Notes: generated by a model from the sequence alone, not told the origin. A DNA stretch of 64,000 nucleotides from Marinoscillum sp964351625 (GCA_964351625.1 CAYGOV010000001.1:62001-126000), one strand, 5' to 3'. Counted from the stretch's first letter, positions 9,481-18,808 are shown. Numbers and translations: made by a program.

Positions 9481-10224
9481 TTAGCTCACTGTCGAACTCA
9501 GATACTCTCGATTGAGTCGAGCAATGTTTGTGAGACTGATCTCCTTTGGACATTCAGCAGCGCAAGCACCAGTATTGGTACAAGCACCAAAACCTTCATC
9601 ATCCATTTGAGCGATCATAGCTTGTGCCCTAGTCTGACGCTCCACTTGTCCCTGAGGAAGCAAAGCAAACTGAGAAACCTTTGCAGATACAAATAACATC
9701 GCCGAAGCATTTTTACAAGCTGCCACGCATGCTCCACATCCTATACAAGTGGCCGCATCGAATGCCATATCAGCATTGTGCTTATTTATAGGAATAGCGT
9801 TTGCATCTTGTGTATTACCAGATGTGTTGATAGAAATAAAACCACCTGCATGCTGGATGCGATCAAATGATGATCTATCTACAATCAAATCTTTCACGAC
9901 AGGAAAAGCCTTTGCTCTAAATGGCTCAATGAATATAGTATCCCCATCTTTAAACTTTCTCATGTGAAGCTGGCAAGTAGTGATGGCATTATCTGGTCCA
10001 TGGGGCTTTCCATTGATCTGCAAAGAGCATGATCCGCAGATACCTTCTCTACAATCATGATCGAAAGCTACAGGCACATCACCTTTAGCCACTAAGTCTT
10101 CGTTGAGGACATCCATCATCTCTAAAAAAGACATGTCTGGCGAAACGTCCTTCACGGGATAGTCAACTATTTTTCCTTTATCGCTGGCATTTTTTTGTCG
10201 CCAGATTTTGAGTGTGAGATCCAT
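9481..10224 (-). CDS. sdhB: Succinate dehydrogenase/fumarate reductase iron-sulfur subunit
   Basis: The electron-transfer subunit that passes electrons from FAD in SdhA to the membrane subunit. It has 247 residues. The [2Fe-2S] ligands are Cys58, Cys63, Cys66 and Cys84 in the FDHDCREGICGSC and ITTC motifs. The C-terminal ferredoxin part carries CIGCGACVAAC for the [4Fe-4S] cluster and the CTNTGACAAECPKEI region for the remaining clusters. This sequence style is typical of the Bacteroidota/epsilon type (SdhB/FrdB, complex B-like), consistent with the single membrane subunit encoded two genes upstream. It is last in sdhC-sdhA-sdhB, 36 bp after sdhA, and is followed directly by a terminator. Confidence 0.95.
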   Translation of the reverse strand: MDLTLKIWRQKNASDKGKIVDYPVKDVSPDMSFLEMMDVLNEDLVAKGDVPVAFDHDCREGICGSCSLQINGKPHGPDNAITTCQLHMRKFKDGDTIFIEPFRAKAFPVVKDLIVDRSSFDRIQHAGGFISINTSGNTQDANAIPINKHNADMAFDAATCIGCGACVAACKNASAMLFVSAKVSQFALLPQGQVERQTRAQAMIAQMDDEGFGACTNTGACAAECPKEISLTNIARLNREYLSSTVS

Positions 10225-10260
10225 AATTATGTATCGATTTTATCCAACAGTTATTTACTG

Positions 10261-12270
10261 TTATTTATAACTTCTTTCTTTTACTTCAATGCTTTCGTAA
10301 GTCAGCATCTCCTTATGTACTACTGCATCGCTAGGTTCACCTTTATATTCCCAAGCAGCCACATATTGAAAGTCTGGACGTCTCATTGCTTCACCTTCTG
10401 GAGTTTGATGTTCCTCACGGAAGTGACCACCGCAAGATTCTTCTCTTTCAAGTGCATCTTTTGCGAAAAGCTCACCCAGTTCTAAGAAATCTGCTACACG
10501 CCCGGCTTTCGCCAATTCTTCATTGTACTCGTCTAGTGATCCTGGCACTTTTACATCTTTCCAGAATTCTTCACGAATTTGTTTAATCTCTTTGATAGCC
10601 TCTTTGAGACCTTCGGCGTTTCTAGCCATCCCAACTTTATTCCACATCACCTTACCAAGGCGCTTGTGGAAATGATCCACGGTTTTGGTGCCATTGTTAT
10701 TGATCAGTTTTTCAAGGTCAGCACGCACTTTTTTTTCAGCCTCTTCAAACTCAGGAGTATCAGTTGGTATTTTACCAGTTCTTATATCACTAGAGAGGTA
10801 GTTTCCAATTGTGTATGGGAGAACAAAATAACCATCTGCAAGACCTTGCATCAATGCAGAAGCGCCTAGTCTATTGGCTCCATGTTCTGAGAAGTTAGCC
10901 TCGCCAACTACAAAGCAACCAGGAATGGTAGACATCAAATTGTAATCTACCCAAGTACCACCCATGGTATAATGCACAGCAGGGTAGATCATCATAGGAG
11001 TGACGTATGGGTTTTGATCCACAATCTTCTCATACATCTGGAAGAGGTTTCCGTATTTCGATTTGATCATTTCTGTACCCAATTCCTTTACTACCGAAGC
11101 ATCGTTTTCGTCAAGACCTTTTAGGTGAGCTTGCTCTTTTCCATAACGCTGGATAGCTGCAGCAAAATCGAGATAAACAGCCTCTCCAGTGGCATTCACG
11201 CCGAAACCAGCATCACATCTTTCTTTAGCGGCTCTAGATGCCACATCACGAGGCACGAGGTTACCAAAGGCAGGATATCTTCTTTCTAAGAAATAATCGC
11301 GATCAGCTTCTGCTAATTCTGTTGGCTTCAATTTGCCTTCTCTTATAGCTTTTGCATCCTCTTCTTTGGCAGGCACCCATATACGTCCGTCGTTTCGAAG
11401 AGATTCTGACATCAAAGTAAGCTTTGATTGATGATCTCCCGAAACAGGTATGCAAGTAGGGTGAATTTGTGTGAAGCAAGGATTGGCGAACCAAGCACCT
11501 TTTTTATGAATTTTCCAAGTCGCAGAGACATTACATCCCATAGCGTTGGTAGAAAGGAAGAATACGTTTCCGTAACCACCAGAGGCTATTACTACTGCAT
11601 GCGCAGAATGTCTTTCTAGTTCTCCAGAAACTAAATCTCTTGCAATGATGCCACGGGCTTTGCCGTCAACCATTACTAAATCTACCATCTCGTGACGGTT
11701 GTACATCTTTATTTTTCCTCGGGCAATCTGACGATTCATCGCAGAATACGCTCCAAGTAATAATTGCTGTCCAGTTTGACCTTTGGCATAGAATGTACGT
11801 GATACGAGTACACCACCGAAAGATCTATTGTCAAGTAGCCCACCATAGTCACGAGCAAAAGGTACTCCTTGAGCAACGCACTGATCTATGATATTGGCTG
11901 ATACTTCCGCAAGACGGTAAACATTGGCTTCTCTAGATCGGTAATCACCACCTTTTACAGTGTCATAGAAAAGTCTGTAAGTAGAGTCACCGTCACCTTG
12001 ATAATTTTTAGCAGCATTGATGCCACCTTGAGCAGCTATTGAATGCGCTCGTCGCGGAGAATCTTGGTAGCAAAATGCTTTTACATTATAACCTAGCTCC
12101 GCAAGCGTGGCAGCTGCAGATCCACCTGCCAATCCAGTTCCTACGACTATGACATCTATTAGACGCTTATTCGCAGGATTTACAAGATCGATATGGTTTT
12201 TATAATTAGTCCATTTATCTGCAATTGGTCCTTCAGGTATTTGTGCTGGAAAATTCGCTCCTATCTTCAT
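10261..12270 (-). CDS. sdhA: Succinate dehydrogenase/fumarate reductase flavoprotein subunit
   Basis: The catalytic subunit (669 residues) that interconverts succinate and fumarate in the TCA cycle. The dinucleotide-binding motif GTGLAGG is at 44-50. The His that normally carries FAD covalently is His76 in the RRAHSIAAQGG motif. The active-site region around FTQIHPTCIPVSGDHQSKL and SESLRNDGRIWVP is intact, as is HYTMGGTWVDYN for substrate binding. Its length and N-terminal extension match the B-type enzyme of Bacteroidota and epsilonproteobacteria. It lies 8 bp downstream of sdhC. Direction in vivo (oxidation or reduction) cannot be decided from sequence; the respiratory genes elsewhere in the window suit aerobic succinate oxidation. 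Confidence 0.96.
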   Translation of the reverse strand: MKIGANFPAQIPEGPIADKWTNYKNHIDLVNPANKRLIDVIVVGTGLAGGSAAATLAELGYNVKAFCYQDSPRRAHSIAAQGGINAAKNYQGDGDSTYRLFYDTVKGGDYRSREANVYRLAEVSANIIDQCVAQGVPFARDYGGLLDNRSFGGVLVSRTFYAKGQTGQQLLLGAYSAMNRQIARGKIKMYNRHEMVDLVMVDGKARGIIARDLVSGELERHSAHAVVIASGGYGNVFFLSTNAMGCNVSATWKIHKKGAWFANPCFTQIHPTCIPVSGDHQSKLTLMSESLRNDGRIWVPAKEEDAKAIREGKLKPTELAEADRDYFLERRYPAFGNLVPRDVASRAAKERCDAGFGVNATGEAVYLDFAAAIQRYGKEQAHLKGLDENDASVVKELGTEMIKSKYGNLFQMYEKIVDQNPYVTPMMIYPAVHYTMGGTWVDYNLMSTIPGCFVVGEANFSEHGANRLGASALMQGLADGYFVLPYTIGNYLSSDIRTGKIPTDTPEFEEAEKKVRADLEKLINNNGTKTVDHFHKRLGKVMWNKVGMARNAEGLKEAIKEIKQIREEFWKDVKVPGSLDEYNEELAKAGRVADFLELGELFAKDALEREESCGGHFREEHQTPEGEAMRRPDFQYVAAWEYKGEPSDAVVHKEMLTYESIEVKERSYK

Positions 12271-12278
12271 GACTAATA

Positions 12279-12944
12279 TTAATGATTGATGAAATGATAT
12301 ATCGCTATAAATATGAATCCTAGAGGAATGATGATCGCATAAGCCTCAGTGAATTTCTTGATTGCCGGGGTGAACTTGTTGTTGATTCCCATCGACTGAA
12401 GTGATGATTGAAACCCGTGGAGTAAGTGTAGTGCTAGTAGTACGAATGCGATCACATACGCTCCGACTCTCAGTGGATTTTGGAATTTATGTACCAACTC
12501 ATCGTAGTATCTATCAGTTACTTCTGGAAGTTGTGAGATGTACTTGTAATCCATTTCTGGGATCCAAAAATCAACAAAATGAAGACCAAAGAATGCCAAA
12601 ATAACCAGACCAGAGTAGATCATGTTTTGGGACATCCATGTAGCATTATCGCCTTTCTTCATGGCATATTTCACAGGTCTAGCTGATCTGTTTTTAGCCT
12701 CAAGGTAGAATCCCATGATAAAATGAAACAATACAGCAAACATCAGCACTGGCTGAGCAAGAAACTGTACGAAAGGATTAGTGCCTAAGAAATGCGAAGC
12801 TTCATTGAATGCTTCAGGACTTATCACAGATAGTAAATTAGTGACTAAATGTGATAAAAGAAAAAAGACCAAGAGAATGGCGGAAAGTGCCATGGCAAAT
12901 TTGCGGCCGACGGTACTCGATAAAATATTCGTTGACGAACTCAT
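12279..12944 (-). CDS. sdhC: Succinate dehydrogenase cytochrome b subunit (di-heme type)
   Basis: The membrane anchor of the complex, 221 residues, with about five transmembrane helices (roughly 15-37, 60-80, 105-127, 155-175 and 195-217). His residues that can ligate two b hemes occur in the helices (for example HLVTN near 32, FHFIMGFY near 68, FFGLHFVDFW near 120, and LHLLHGFQ near 170). This is the single large anchor of B-type SQR/QFR enzymes, instead of separate sdhC and sdhD. It is the first gene of the operon, with a good promoter 35 bp upstream. Confidence 0.92.
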   Translation of the reverse strand: MSSSTNILSSTVGRKFAMALSAILLVFFLLSHLVTNLLSVISPEAFNEASHFLGTNPFVQFLAQPVLMFAVLFHFIMGFYLEAKNRSARPVKYAMKKGDNATWMSQNMIYSGLVILAFFGLHFVDFWIPEMDYKYISQLPEVTDRYYDELVHKFQNPLRVGAYVIAFVLLALHLLHGFQSSLQSMGINNKFTPAIKKFTEAYAIIIPLGFIFIAIYHFINH

Positions 12945-12971
12945 AATGTTGCGCGTGTTACTTTTTTTAAG

Positions 12972-13009
12972 TGGTCACCAAAGGTAGTTCCCATGTGTGA
13001 CCATTACAA
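12972..13009 (-). promoter_or_regulatory. sdhCAB promoter flanked by an inverted repeat
   Basis: On the minus strand, TTG at 13009-13007, then 20 bp, then TACCTTTG at 12986-12979 give a full Bacteroidota -33/-7 promoter. The -7 element sits between the arms of a 7-bp inverted repeat, TGGTCAC (12972-12978) and GTGACCA (12997-13003). The repeat is placed where a regulator would block or assist RNA polymerase; no regulator gene is adjacent. Confidence 0.65.
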
Positions 13010-13122
13010 TCTATGGTCTTATTTTGATTTATCTAAATAATATCAAGACCTGTCAAGTCAGAAAGATAAGGTCTTTTAGTACTTTGACTGTTATATAGTT
13101 GCGAACTTGATGTGCAATTCTA

Positions 13123-14463
13123 ATGTTTGAAAGACTATTGAAAAAAATCTTCTTACCCGTGTTAATTCTTATTGTTACCTTAAATGTGGGCGCTACTCAT
13201 TTGAAAGGTGGTTGGATAGGTATCGAAAGTATCGTAGGTAAGACAGTAAATTTCCGGGTTTACTTTTTACTTAGCTCCGATCATGTTTCAAGCTCTTCAG
13301 AAGGCACCTTTGATTTTGGAGTAGGAGAGGAGCTAACTAAAAAATTCACATTAAGTAAGTTGATGGAAAAGGATGGGCACGTGATCGGATATTTCGATGT
13401 TTCAAACACTTACCCCGGAAATGGCAACTACACGGCAACATTTACCACAAATGGTCGCGAACAAATTGCTAATGCCAATATAGTTGATCATAGTTTTTAT
13501 CATTTCCAAACCACTTTTTTAATTGATCCATTTCTTCAAAGCATACCACCTCGCATAGATGGATTAAGTCTGCTTGATGCTAAAGTGAATAGACCTTTTC
13601 ATAGATCTGTGATCACGAAGGAAGAAGATGGTGATGTTTTGATATTCAAAATGCAAGTCCCCAAAGACGCAGGTGGCATTGGTTTACCTGAGTATCAACT
13701 TGCTGGTTTGAGTATCGATAGAATTTCAGGGAATCTAGAATGGAATATTGATCAAGTAGTCACCAATCAATCTTCAAATCTTCATGGCTATGCGGTTTCT
13801 GTACAGGAAGTTCGGTTGCAGGATGATAAGCCATTTATTCTTTCTGAAACCATTATTGATTTTGCTTTCACATCTGATTTTGCTTTCGAAAATGAAGTTT
13901 TGGTTTCGATGGTTGATGATCTGTGTAATCAGGATGAATTTAGTTTGAGATTAGAAAAAGGAGAAAATGTTTCTCTAGATGTAGACTTACCATTTCTCGA
14001 TTTGAAAAGCGGAGAGCCTTCCTCATTTTTGAATGAAACAGTTGTTAACTCAGATACAACTATGGTATTTGAAGAAAATGATTTTCAAGGAGATTTTAGT
14101 TTAGGATCTATCCGTTTTGAAACTCAATCAAGCTTTTATAGTTATAACATTGCTTACTTCCGAGATTGCGAAACTATGGATCAACTCAACTCATTAGTAA
14201 CTGGTTTGCCCAAAGAAAAATTGAGAGTCGCCATATCCCCGAACCCATCCAATGGATCGTTTGAGCTGGATTTGAATACTAAAGAGTCTTTTACTATGAA
14301 AATACTCACCATGAATGGGCAGGAAATTTATGTTTCGGGGATAAGAGATGGTTATCAATCTTTAGATTTGACAAACGGACTATCGAACGGCATTTATTTA
14401 ATTCAAATTTCTGATCGGTTCAATCGTTTGGTAGGAGTAGAGAGATTATTAATTACCAATTGA
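13123..14463 (+). CDS. Secreted protein with T9SS type A sorting domain
   Basis: A 446-residue exported protein. A signal peptide (about 1-24) is followed by THLKGGWIGIES, which resembles the N-terminus of the next gene's product, so the two are diverged relatives. The middle part is beta-rich and of unknown function. Residues about 365-446 form a type A C-terminal domain: ISPNPSNGSFELDL, then MKILTMNGQEIY, SLDLTNGLSNGIYLIQIS and a final RLLITN strand. This directs passage through the type IX secretion system and anchoring at the cell surface. The gene stops 3 bp before the next start. It probably plays a surface, adhesion or gliding-related role, but nothing in the sequence specifies a ligand. 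Confidence 0.8.
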   Translation: MFERLLKKIFLPVLILIVTLNVGATHLKGGWIGIESIVGKTVNFRVYFLLSSDHVSSSSEGTFDFGVGEELTKKFTLSKLMEKDGHVIGYFDVSNTYPGNGNYTATFTTNGREQIANANIVDHSFYHFQTTFLIDPFLQSIPPRIDGLSLLDAKVNRPFHRSVITKEEDGDVLIFKMQVPKDAGGIGLPEYQLAGLSIDRISGNLEWNIDQVVTNQSSNLHGYAVSVQEVRLQDDKPFILSETIIDFAFTSDFAFENEVLVSMVDDLCNQDEFSLRLEKGENVSLDVDLPFLDLKSGEPSSFLNETVVNSDTTMVFEENDFQGDFSLGSIRFETQSSFYSYNIAYFRDCETMDQLNSLVTGLPKEKLRVAISPNPSNGSFELDLNTKESFTMKILTMNGQEIYVSGIRDGYQSLDLTNGLSNGIYLIQISDRFNRLVGVERLLITN

Positions 14464-14466
14464 TCG

Positions 14467-17334
14467 ATGATTGTGAGGCAACCACTTTTTGTCAAGAGAA
14501 TATTTTTACTAGTAAGCTTTTGCCTTTTTTGGCGAGTTGCGGATGCGACACATATACGTGCTGGAGAGATCACAGCAAAACGTATTGATAATCTTACCCG
14601 CACATTTGAATTCACTTTTACTGGTTTTAGGGACTCAGGATCAGTTATCCATTTTGGAGATGGTATTTTCAATTTTGGGGACGGAGTAACTCAAGAGCGT
14701 GGATTTCAAATTGTGGAAACACCGATTGACAATGAGATAGAAATGGTGCAATTCAAGATTGTGCATACCTATCAAGCGAACAGTACCTATCTCGTGAGTT
14801 ATGAGGAAAAATTCCGTAATGAAGGAATTTCGAACATGGACAATTCAGTGGGGACCTCATTTTATGTAGAGTCACTTATCGTTATTGATCCTTTTTTCGG
14901 ATTGAACAACACTCCAATACTTACCGTCCCACCGATAGATTTTGCAGCTGAGGGCGCCAAGTTTATACATAATGCGGGTGCATTCGATCCTGATGGGGAC
15001 AGTCTCTCTTATAGTTTTGTAAATCCTAAACAAGCGAGAGGGACAGATGTAAACAATTATCGTAAACTTAATGATCCCGCATTTTACACCACATTTGCTC
15101 AGGGAAATGAAGACTTAACCTCTACCCCAAAACTCACCATTGATCCAGTTTCTGGGAATTTGATTTGGGATGCTCCAGGTGATAAGTTTGAAGTTCTTAA
15201 CCGTGAAGGTTGCGCCGAATTCAACATTGCTTTTGTGGTAACAGAATGGAGGAATATAGAAGGCACGCCTGTGCGTCTTGGTTTTGTGACGCGTGACATG
15301 CAAATAATAGTGTGTGAGACCGACAATGAACGGCCGGAACTTGATGTACCTGAAGATCTCTGTGTGGAAGCTGGTCAAACTGTAAGTCAATTTATTCTTG
15401 GTAGTGATCCAGATGGACAGCAAGTGAAAATAGAGGCTTTTGGTGGGCCATTTGAAGTGCAAGGAAGTCAAGCTAGTTTTCAACCTAGTCCACCTAGATT
15501 TCAGGACTCACCTGCTGCGATTGATTTTCAATGGACTACTCAATGTGGTCATGTCAGAGTGCGACCATATGAAATACAGTTTAAGGTCACTGATAATCCT
15601 GATATAGGCCCGAGGCTCGTCAATTTTGAAAGTATGGAGATCACTGTGGTAGGACCTGCCCCAGAGGGCCTTTCCAGTACTGTTCAGCCAGGGAGGTCTA
15701 TCCAACTTGACTGGCAAGAATACCAATGCACCAATGCCGAGGCGATCGAAATATGGCGTAGAGTCGGTGAATTTGAGATTGAGATAGATGAGTGCGTTAC
15801 AGGCATGCCGCCTAATTCTGGCTATAGATTAGTCGAGACAATCCCAATCTATCAGCCAGGGCAAAACGGCCAAGTAACTACTTATCTTGATAATAATGCA
15901 GGTCGTGGATTGTCTGTAGGAGGAAATTATTGTTACCGTATCGTGGCTTCATATCCTTTACCTGGAGGAGGTAAGAGTTATGTTTCTTCTGAGGTTTGTG
16001 ATAGTATCATTGTGGATGTACCAGCGATAACAAATGTGGATATTATTAATACGAGCGAGGACAATGGGAGTATACTCGTGAGATGGGTCCCTCCTTATCA
16101 AATCAATTCTGCGCTGTATCCTCCTGCTTACACTTATGACCTCTTCCGTGCTACAGGACTTTCTCCTAGCAATAGTTACACTCAAGTAGCTTCTGGTATT
16201 TCGGATACGGTGTTCGTTGACAATAATGTAAATACTGCATCGCAATCCTATCATTACTTTGTGCGCTTCTATTCTGGAAACTTGCTCGTGGATTCATCAG
16301 CTACTGCCAGCACAGTAAGGTTGGATCTACGTCCTCTACTTAATTCGATAGAAGTGAGCTGGTCAGCAGATGTGCCATGGTCCAATGTAGTTCAAAACTA
16401 TCCTTACCATTATGTCTATCGTAATCAGGTTGATGCGGGTGATCTCGGTAAGCTGGTGTTGATAGATTCTGTGGATGTCACAAGGGCTGGATTTAATTAT
16501 TTGGATAATGGTCAAGTAAACGGACAACTCTTGGATGATAAGATTGAGTATTGCTATTTTATTTCTGCCAATGGTTCTTATGATAATTCGCTTTTTCCAG
16601 AGCCATTAGTAAATCGTTCTCAAATGCTTTGCGGGCAACCAAATGACACGATACCACCTTGTACACCTCCTTCTTTGACCATTACCAATCAGTTTGACTG
16701 TAGTGCACAAGTCGCTGATGTCCCATGTGGTACTAATATTTTCGAGCAAGAGATTAGCTGGTCGGTGGATGAAGGTTTGACATGTGGGGATGATTTATCT
16801 CATTACAATATTTACTTTTCGAAATCCGGTTCGGATAAGGACTTTGAAATAGTTGGGACCTCTACTCAGCCTTTATTTTTGCATTCTGCATTGACATCAT
16901 TCAAAGGTTGTTATAAAGTCACAGCACAGGATCGTTCGGGCAATGAGAGTGAACCTACCGAGGTGATTTGCAATGACAACTGCCCAGTCTATAAATTACC
17001 AAATGTGTTCACACCTAATAATGATGGCTTAAATGACGTATTCACTCCGTTTGTTCGTACAGCAAATAATCTTGCAACTTTCAATGATGTTGATTGCCCT
17101 AGATTCATTTTGTCAGTGGACTTCAGAGTATTTGATAGGTCTGGGTCAGAGATCTTCAGATATAATTCTTACGAACACTCTAACGGTATCAATATCAATT
17201 GGGATGGTAAAAACAATATGGGTCAAGCCCTCGATGCAGGTGTTTATTTCTACTCGGCTGAGTTGGAATTGGATGTGCTAGAAGGCACTGAAAATAAAAA
17301 AACACTAAAAGGATGGGTTCAGATCCTGAAATAA
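14467..17334 (+). CDS. Large secreted protein with T9SS type B (gliding motility-associated) C-terminal domain
   Basis: A 955-residue exported protein. A signal peptide (about 1-26) precedes THIRAGEI, similar to the THLKGG start of the preceding gene product. Residues up to about 400 are beta-rich with cadherin/PKD-like phrases (FDPDGDSLSYSF, GSDPDGQQ). Residues about 400-780 look like two to four fibronectin type III-like modules. From Pro845 the classic type B sorting domain begins: PNVFTPNNDGLNDVF, then FRVFDRSGSEIF, INWDGKNNMGQALDAGVYFY and a final KTLKGWVQILK. This tail family (gliding motility-associated C-terminal domain) is found on SprB-like and other surface adhesins. The next gene overlaps its end by 22 bp. 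Confidence 0.85.
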   Translation: MIVRQPLFVKRIFLLVSFCLFWRVADATHIRAGEITAKRIDNLTRTFEFTFTGFRDSGSVIHFGDGIFNFGDGVTQERGFQIVETPIDNEIEMVQFKIVHTYQANSTYLVSYEEKFRNEGISNMDNSVGTSFYVESLIVIDPFFGLNNTPILTVPPIDFAAEGAKFIHNAGAFDPDGDSLSYSFVNPKQARGTDVNNYRKLNDPAFYTTFAQGNEDLTSTPKLTIDPVSGNLIWDAPGDKFEVLNREGCAEFNIAFVVTEWRNIEGTPVRLGFVTRDMQIIVCETDNERPELDVPEDLCVEAGQTVSQFILGSDPDGQQVKIEAFGGPFEVQGSQASFQPSPPRFQDSPAAIDFQWTTQCGHVRVRPYEIQFKVTDNPDIGPRLVNFESMEITVVGPAPEGLSSTVQPGRSIQLDWQEYQCTNAEAIEIWRRVGEFEIEIDECVTGMPPNSGYRLVETIPIYQPGQNGQVTTYLDNNAGRGLSVGGNYCYRIVASYPLPGGGKSYVSSEVCDSIIVDVPAITNVDIINTSEDNGSILVRWVPPYQINSALYPPAYTYDLFRATGLSPSNSYTQVASGISDTVFVDNNVNTASQSYHYFVRFYSGNLLVDSSATASTVRLDLRPLLNSIEVSWSADVPWSNVVQNYPYHYVYRNQVDAGDLGKLVLIDSVDVTRAGFNYLDNGQVNGQLLDDKIEYCYFISANGSYDNSLFPEPLVNRSQMLCGQPNDTIPPCTPPSLTITNQFDCSAQVADVPCGTNIFEQEISWSVDEGLTCGDDLSHYNIYFSKSGSDKDFEIVGTSTQPLFLHSALTSFKGCYKVTAQDRSGNESEPTEVICNDNCPVYKLPNVFTPNNDGLNDVFTPFVRTANNLATFNDVDCPRFILSVDFRVFDRSGSEIFRYNSYEHSNGININWDGKNNMGQALDAGVYFYSAELELDVLEGTENKKTLKGWVQILK

Positions 17335-17738
17335 TCGAACAGTCTTCTGTAATTTTATTCGATGGTGTTTGTAACCTCTGCAATGGTGCAGTTAACTTCA
17401 TTATATCTAGAGATAAGAACTCACAATTCAAATTCTCGTCACTACAATCATCATTTGCATCACAGCAATTAGCATCTTATTTGCCTGGCAGTCAGTTACC
17501 CGACTCGATAGTCTATCTGGAAGAAGGTAAAGTTTATTTTAAAAGTGCCGCCGCTTTCGAAATAGCACGAAAATTAGGTGGTAGCTGGAAATTCTTCTTA
17601 ATTTTTAAAATTCTCCCTCGATCTTTTACAGATGCTCTTTACGATCTAATTGCGCGCAATCGCTATAGTTGGTTTGGACGCAGAGATACATGCAGAGTTC
17701 CAACGCCCGAATTGAAGGCAAGATTTCTAGATTCTTAG
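17313..17738 (+). CDS. DCC family thiol-disulfide oxidoreductase-like protein (DUF393)
   Basis: A 141-residue soluble protein of the DUF393/DCC family. The family signature is at the N-terminus: ILFDGVCNLCNGAVNFIISRD, with a DxxCxxC thioredoxin-like pair at about residues 18-21. A second conserved element, YSWFGRRDTCRVP, is near the C-terminus. The biochemical role of the family is not settled; a disulfide or redox function is inferred from the CxxC motif. The start at 17313 overlaps the end of the T9SS type B gene by 22 bp in a different frame. No internal Met precedes the DCC signature, which supports this start. Confidence 0.8.
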   Translation: MGSDPEIIEQSSVILFDGVCNLCNGAVNFIISRDKNSQFKFSSLQSSFASQQLASYLPGSQLPDSIVYLEEGKVYFKSAAAFEIARKLGGSWKFFLIFKILPRSFTDALYDLIARNRYSWFGRRDTCRVPTPELKARFLDS

Positions 17739-17748
17739 CGATGTTGGT

Positions 17749-17756
17749 TAGTTTTG
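17749..17756 (+). promoter_or_regulatory. -7 promoter element before fabD
   Basis: TAGTTTTG fits TAnnTTTG and lies 33 bp upstream of the fabD ATG. No clear TTG is found at the right distance upstream. Confidence 0.4.
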
Positions 17757-17789
17757 CAGCCGATTCAAACACAACCTTAACAAAACACT

Positions 17790-18662
17790 ATGAAGGCGTA
17801 TGTTTTCCCCGGTCAAGGGGCACAATTTCCAGGAATGGGAAAGGATTTGTACGATAGCAACCCAAAAGCGAAACAACTTTTTGACGAGGCAAATGAGATC
17901 TTAGGTTTCAATCTGTCGGAAGTAATGTTCAATGGCTCGGCTGATGAATTAAAGCAAACGCGCGTAACTCAGCCAGCAATTTTCTTGCATAGTGTTGCTC
18001 TGGCACTTACAAATGAAACTTTTCAGCCTGACATGGTGGCGGGTCATTCATTGGGAGAATTTTCGGCGCTTGTAGCAAATGGAACTTTGAGCTTCAAAGA
18101 CGGATTAAAGCTTGTGTACCAAAGAGCTATGGCCATGCAGAAAGCCTGTGAAATACAAGAATCTACTATGGCTGCAGTGCTTGGGTTACCAGATGAGATA
18201 GTTGAGGAGGTTTGTGCTTCCATAGATGATGTGGTAGTTGCTGCAAATTATAATTGCCCTGGTCAGTTGGTAATTTCTGGTTCTATACCGGGAGTTGAGC
18301 TTGCTTGTGAAAAACTGAAGGAAGCTGGAGCTAAAAGAGCATTGCTGTTGCCAGTGGGTGGCGCGTTTCATTCACCACTTATGGAGCCTGCAAGGGAAGA
18401 GCTGGCTAGCGCCATTGAAGGAACAGTGTTTAGTGAGCCGAAATGTCCTGTTTATCAAAATGTGGATGCAAAAGGTCACAGGAGCATAGACGAGATTAAA
18501 GCAAATTTGGTAATGCAACTTACCGCGCCAGTTCTTTGGACACAATGCGTCCAGTCAATGGTGGTAGATGGAGCTACTTCATTTATCGAATGTGGGCCGG
18601 GTAAAGTATTGCAGGGTCTTGTGAAGAAAATTGAGCCAACCGCGCAAACAGCTAGTATCTAA
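17790..18662 (+). CDS. fabD: Malonyl-CoA:ACP transacylase
   Basis: Transfers malonyl from CoA to acyl carrier protein to supply the extender unit for fatty acid synthesis (cytoplasm). At 290 residues it is normal for FabD. It starts with the family motif FPGQGAQFPGMG, has the nucleophile Ser87 in GHSLGEFSALVA, and the catalytic His194 in GGAFHSPLMEP. The stop codon overlaps the ATG of the small lipoprotein gene downstream (TAATG), so the fabD-lipoprotein-cmk-ispH genes form a translationally coupled operon. Confidence 0.95.
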   Translation: MKAYVFPGQGAQFPGMGKDLYDSNPKAKQLFDEANEILGFNLSEVMFNGSADELKQTRVTQPAIFLHSVALALTNETFQPDMVAGHSLGEFSALVANGTLSFKDGLKLVYQRAMAMQKACEIQESTMAAVLGLPDEIVEEVCASIDDVVVAANYNCPGQLVISGSIPGVELACEKLKEAGAKRALLLPVGGAFHSPLMEPAREELASAIEGTVFSEPKCPVYQNVDAKGHRSIDEIKANLVMQLTAPVLWTQCVQSMVVDGATSFIECGPGKVLQGLVKKIEPTAQTASI

Positions 18663-18808
18663 TGAAATATCGTTCGCTTTTTCTATTAATATGCTTGAGC
18701 ACTTCAATTTTAGTTGGAGGATGTAGAAAGGGACCTTCTAGCTCAATAAATAAGAAAAAGCAAATTCAAAGAGGTAAGCCTATACCTTGTCCTATTAAGG
18801 ATTGCTGA
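18662..18808 (+). CDS. 48-residue micro-lipoprotein
   Basis: A tiny gene whose ATG shares bases with the fabD stop (TAATG) and whose TGA shares bases with the cmk ATG (TGATG). The product begins MKYRSLFLLICLSTSILVGG and continues with Cys21, a textbook lipobox (LVGG-C), so about 28 residues would remain as a mature lipoprotein. The mature part is basic (KKK at 31-33, RGK at 37-39) and ends in a short PCPIKDC motif with two cysteines. The perfect coupling on both sides and the intact lipoprotein signal argue that it is real. The function is unknown; I do not recognise a family. Confidence 0.75.
   Translation: MKYRSLFLLICLSTSILVGGCRKGPSSSINKKKQIQRGKPIPCPIKDC

Noticed and set aside
13123..17334. 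Possible horizontally acquired island around the T9SS proteins
   Set aside because: Base composition and codon use look like the neighbours, and there are no repeats, integrase or tRNA at the edges.
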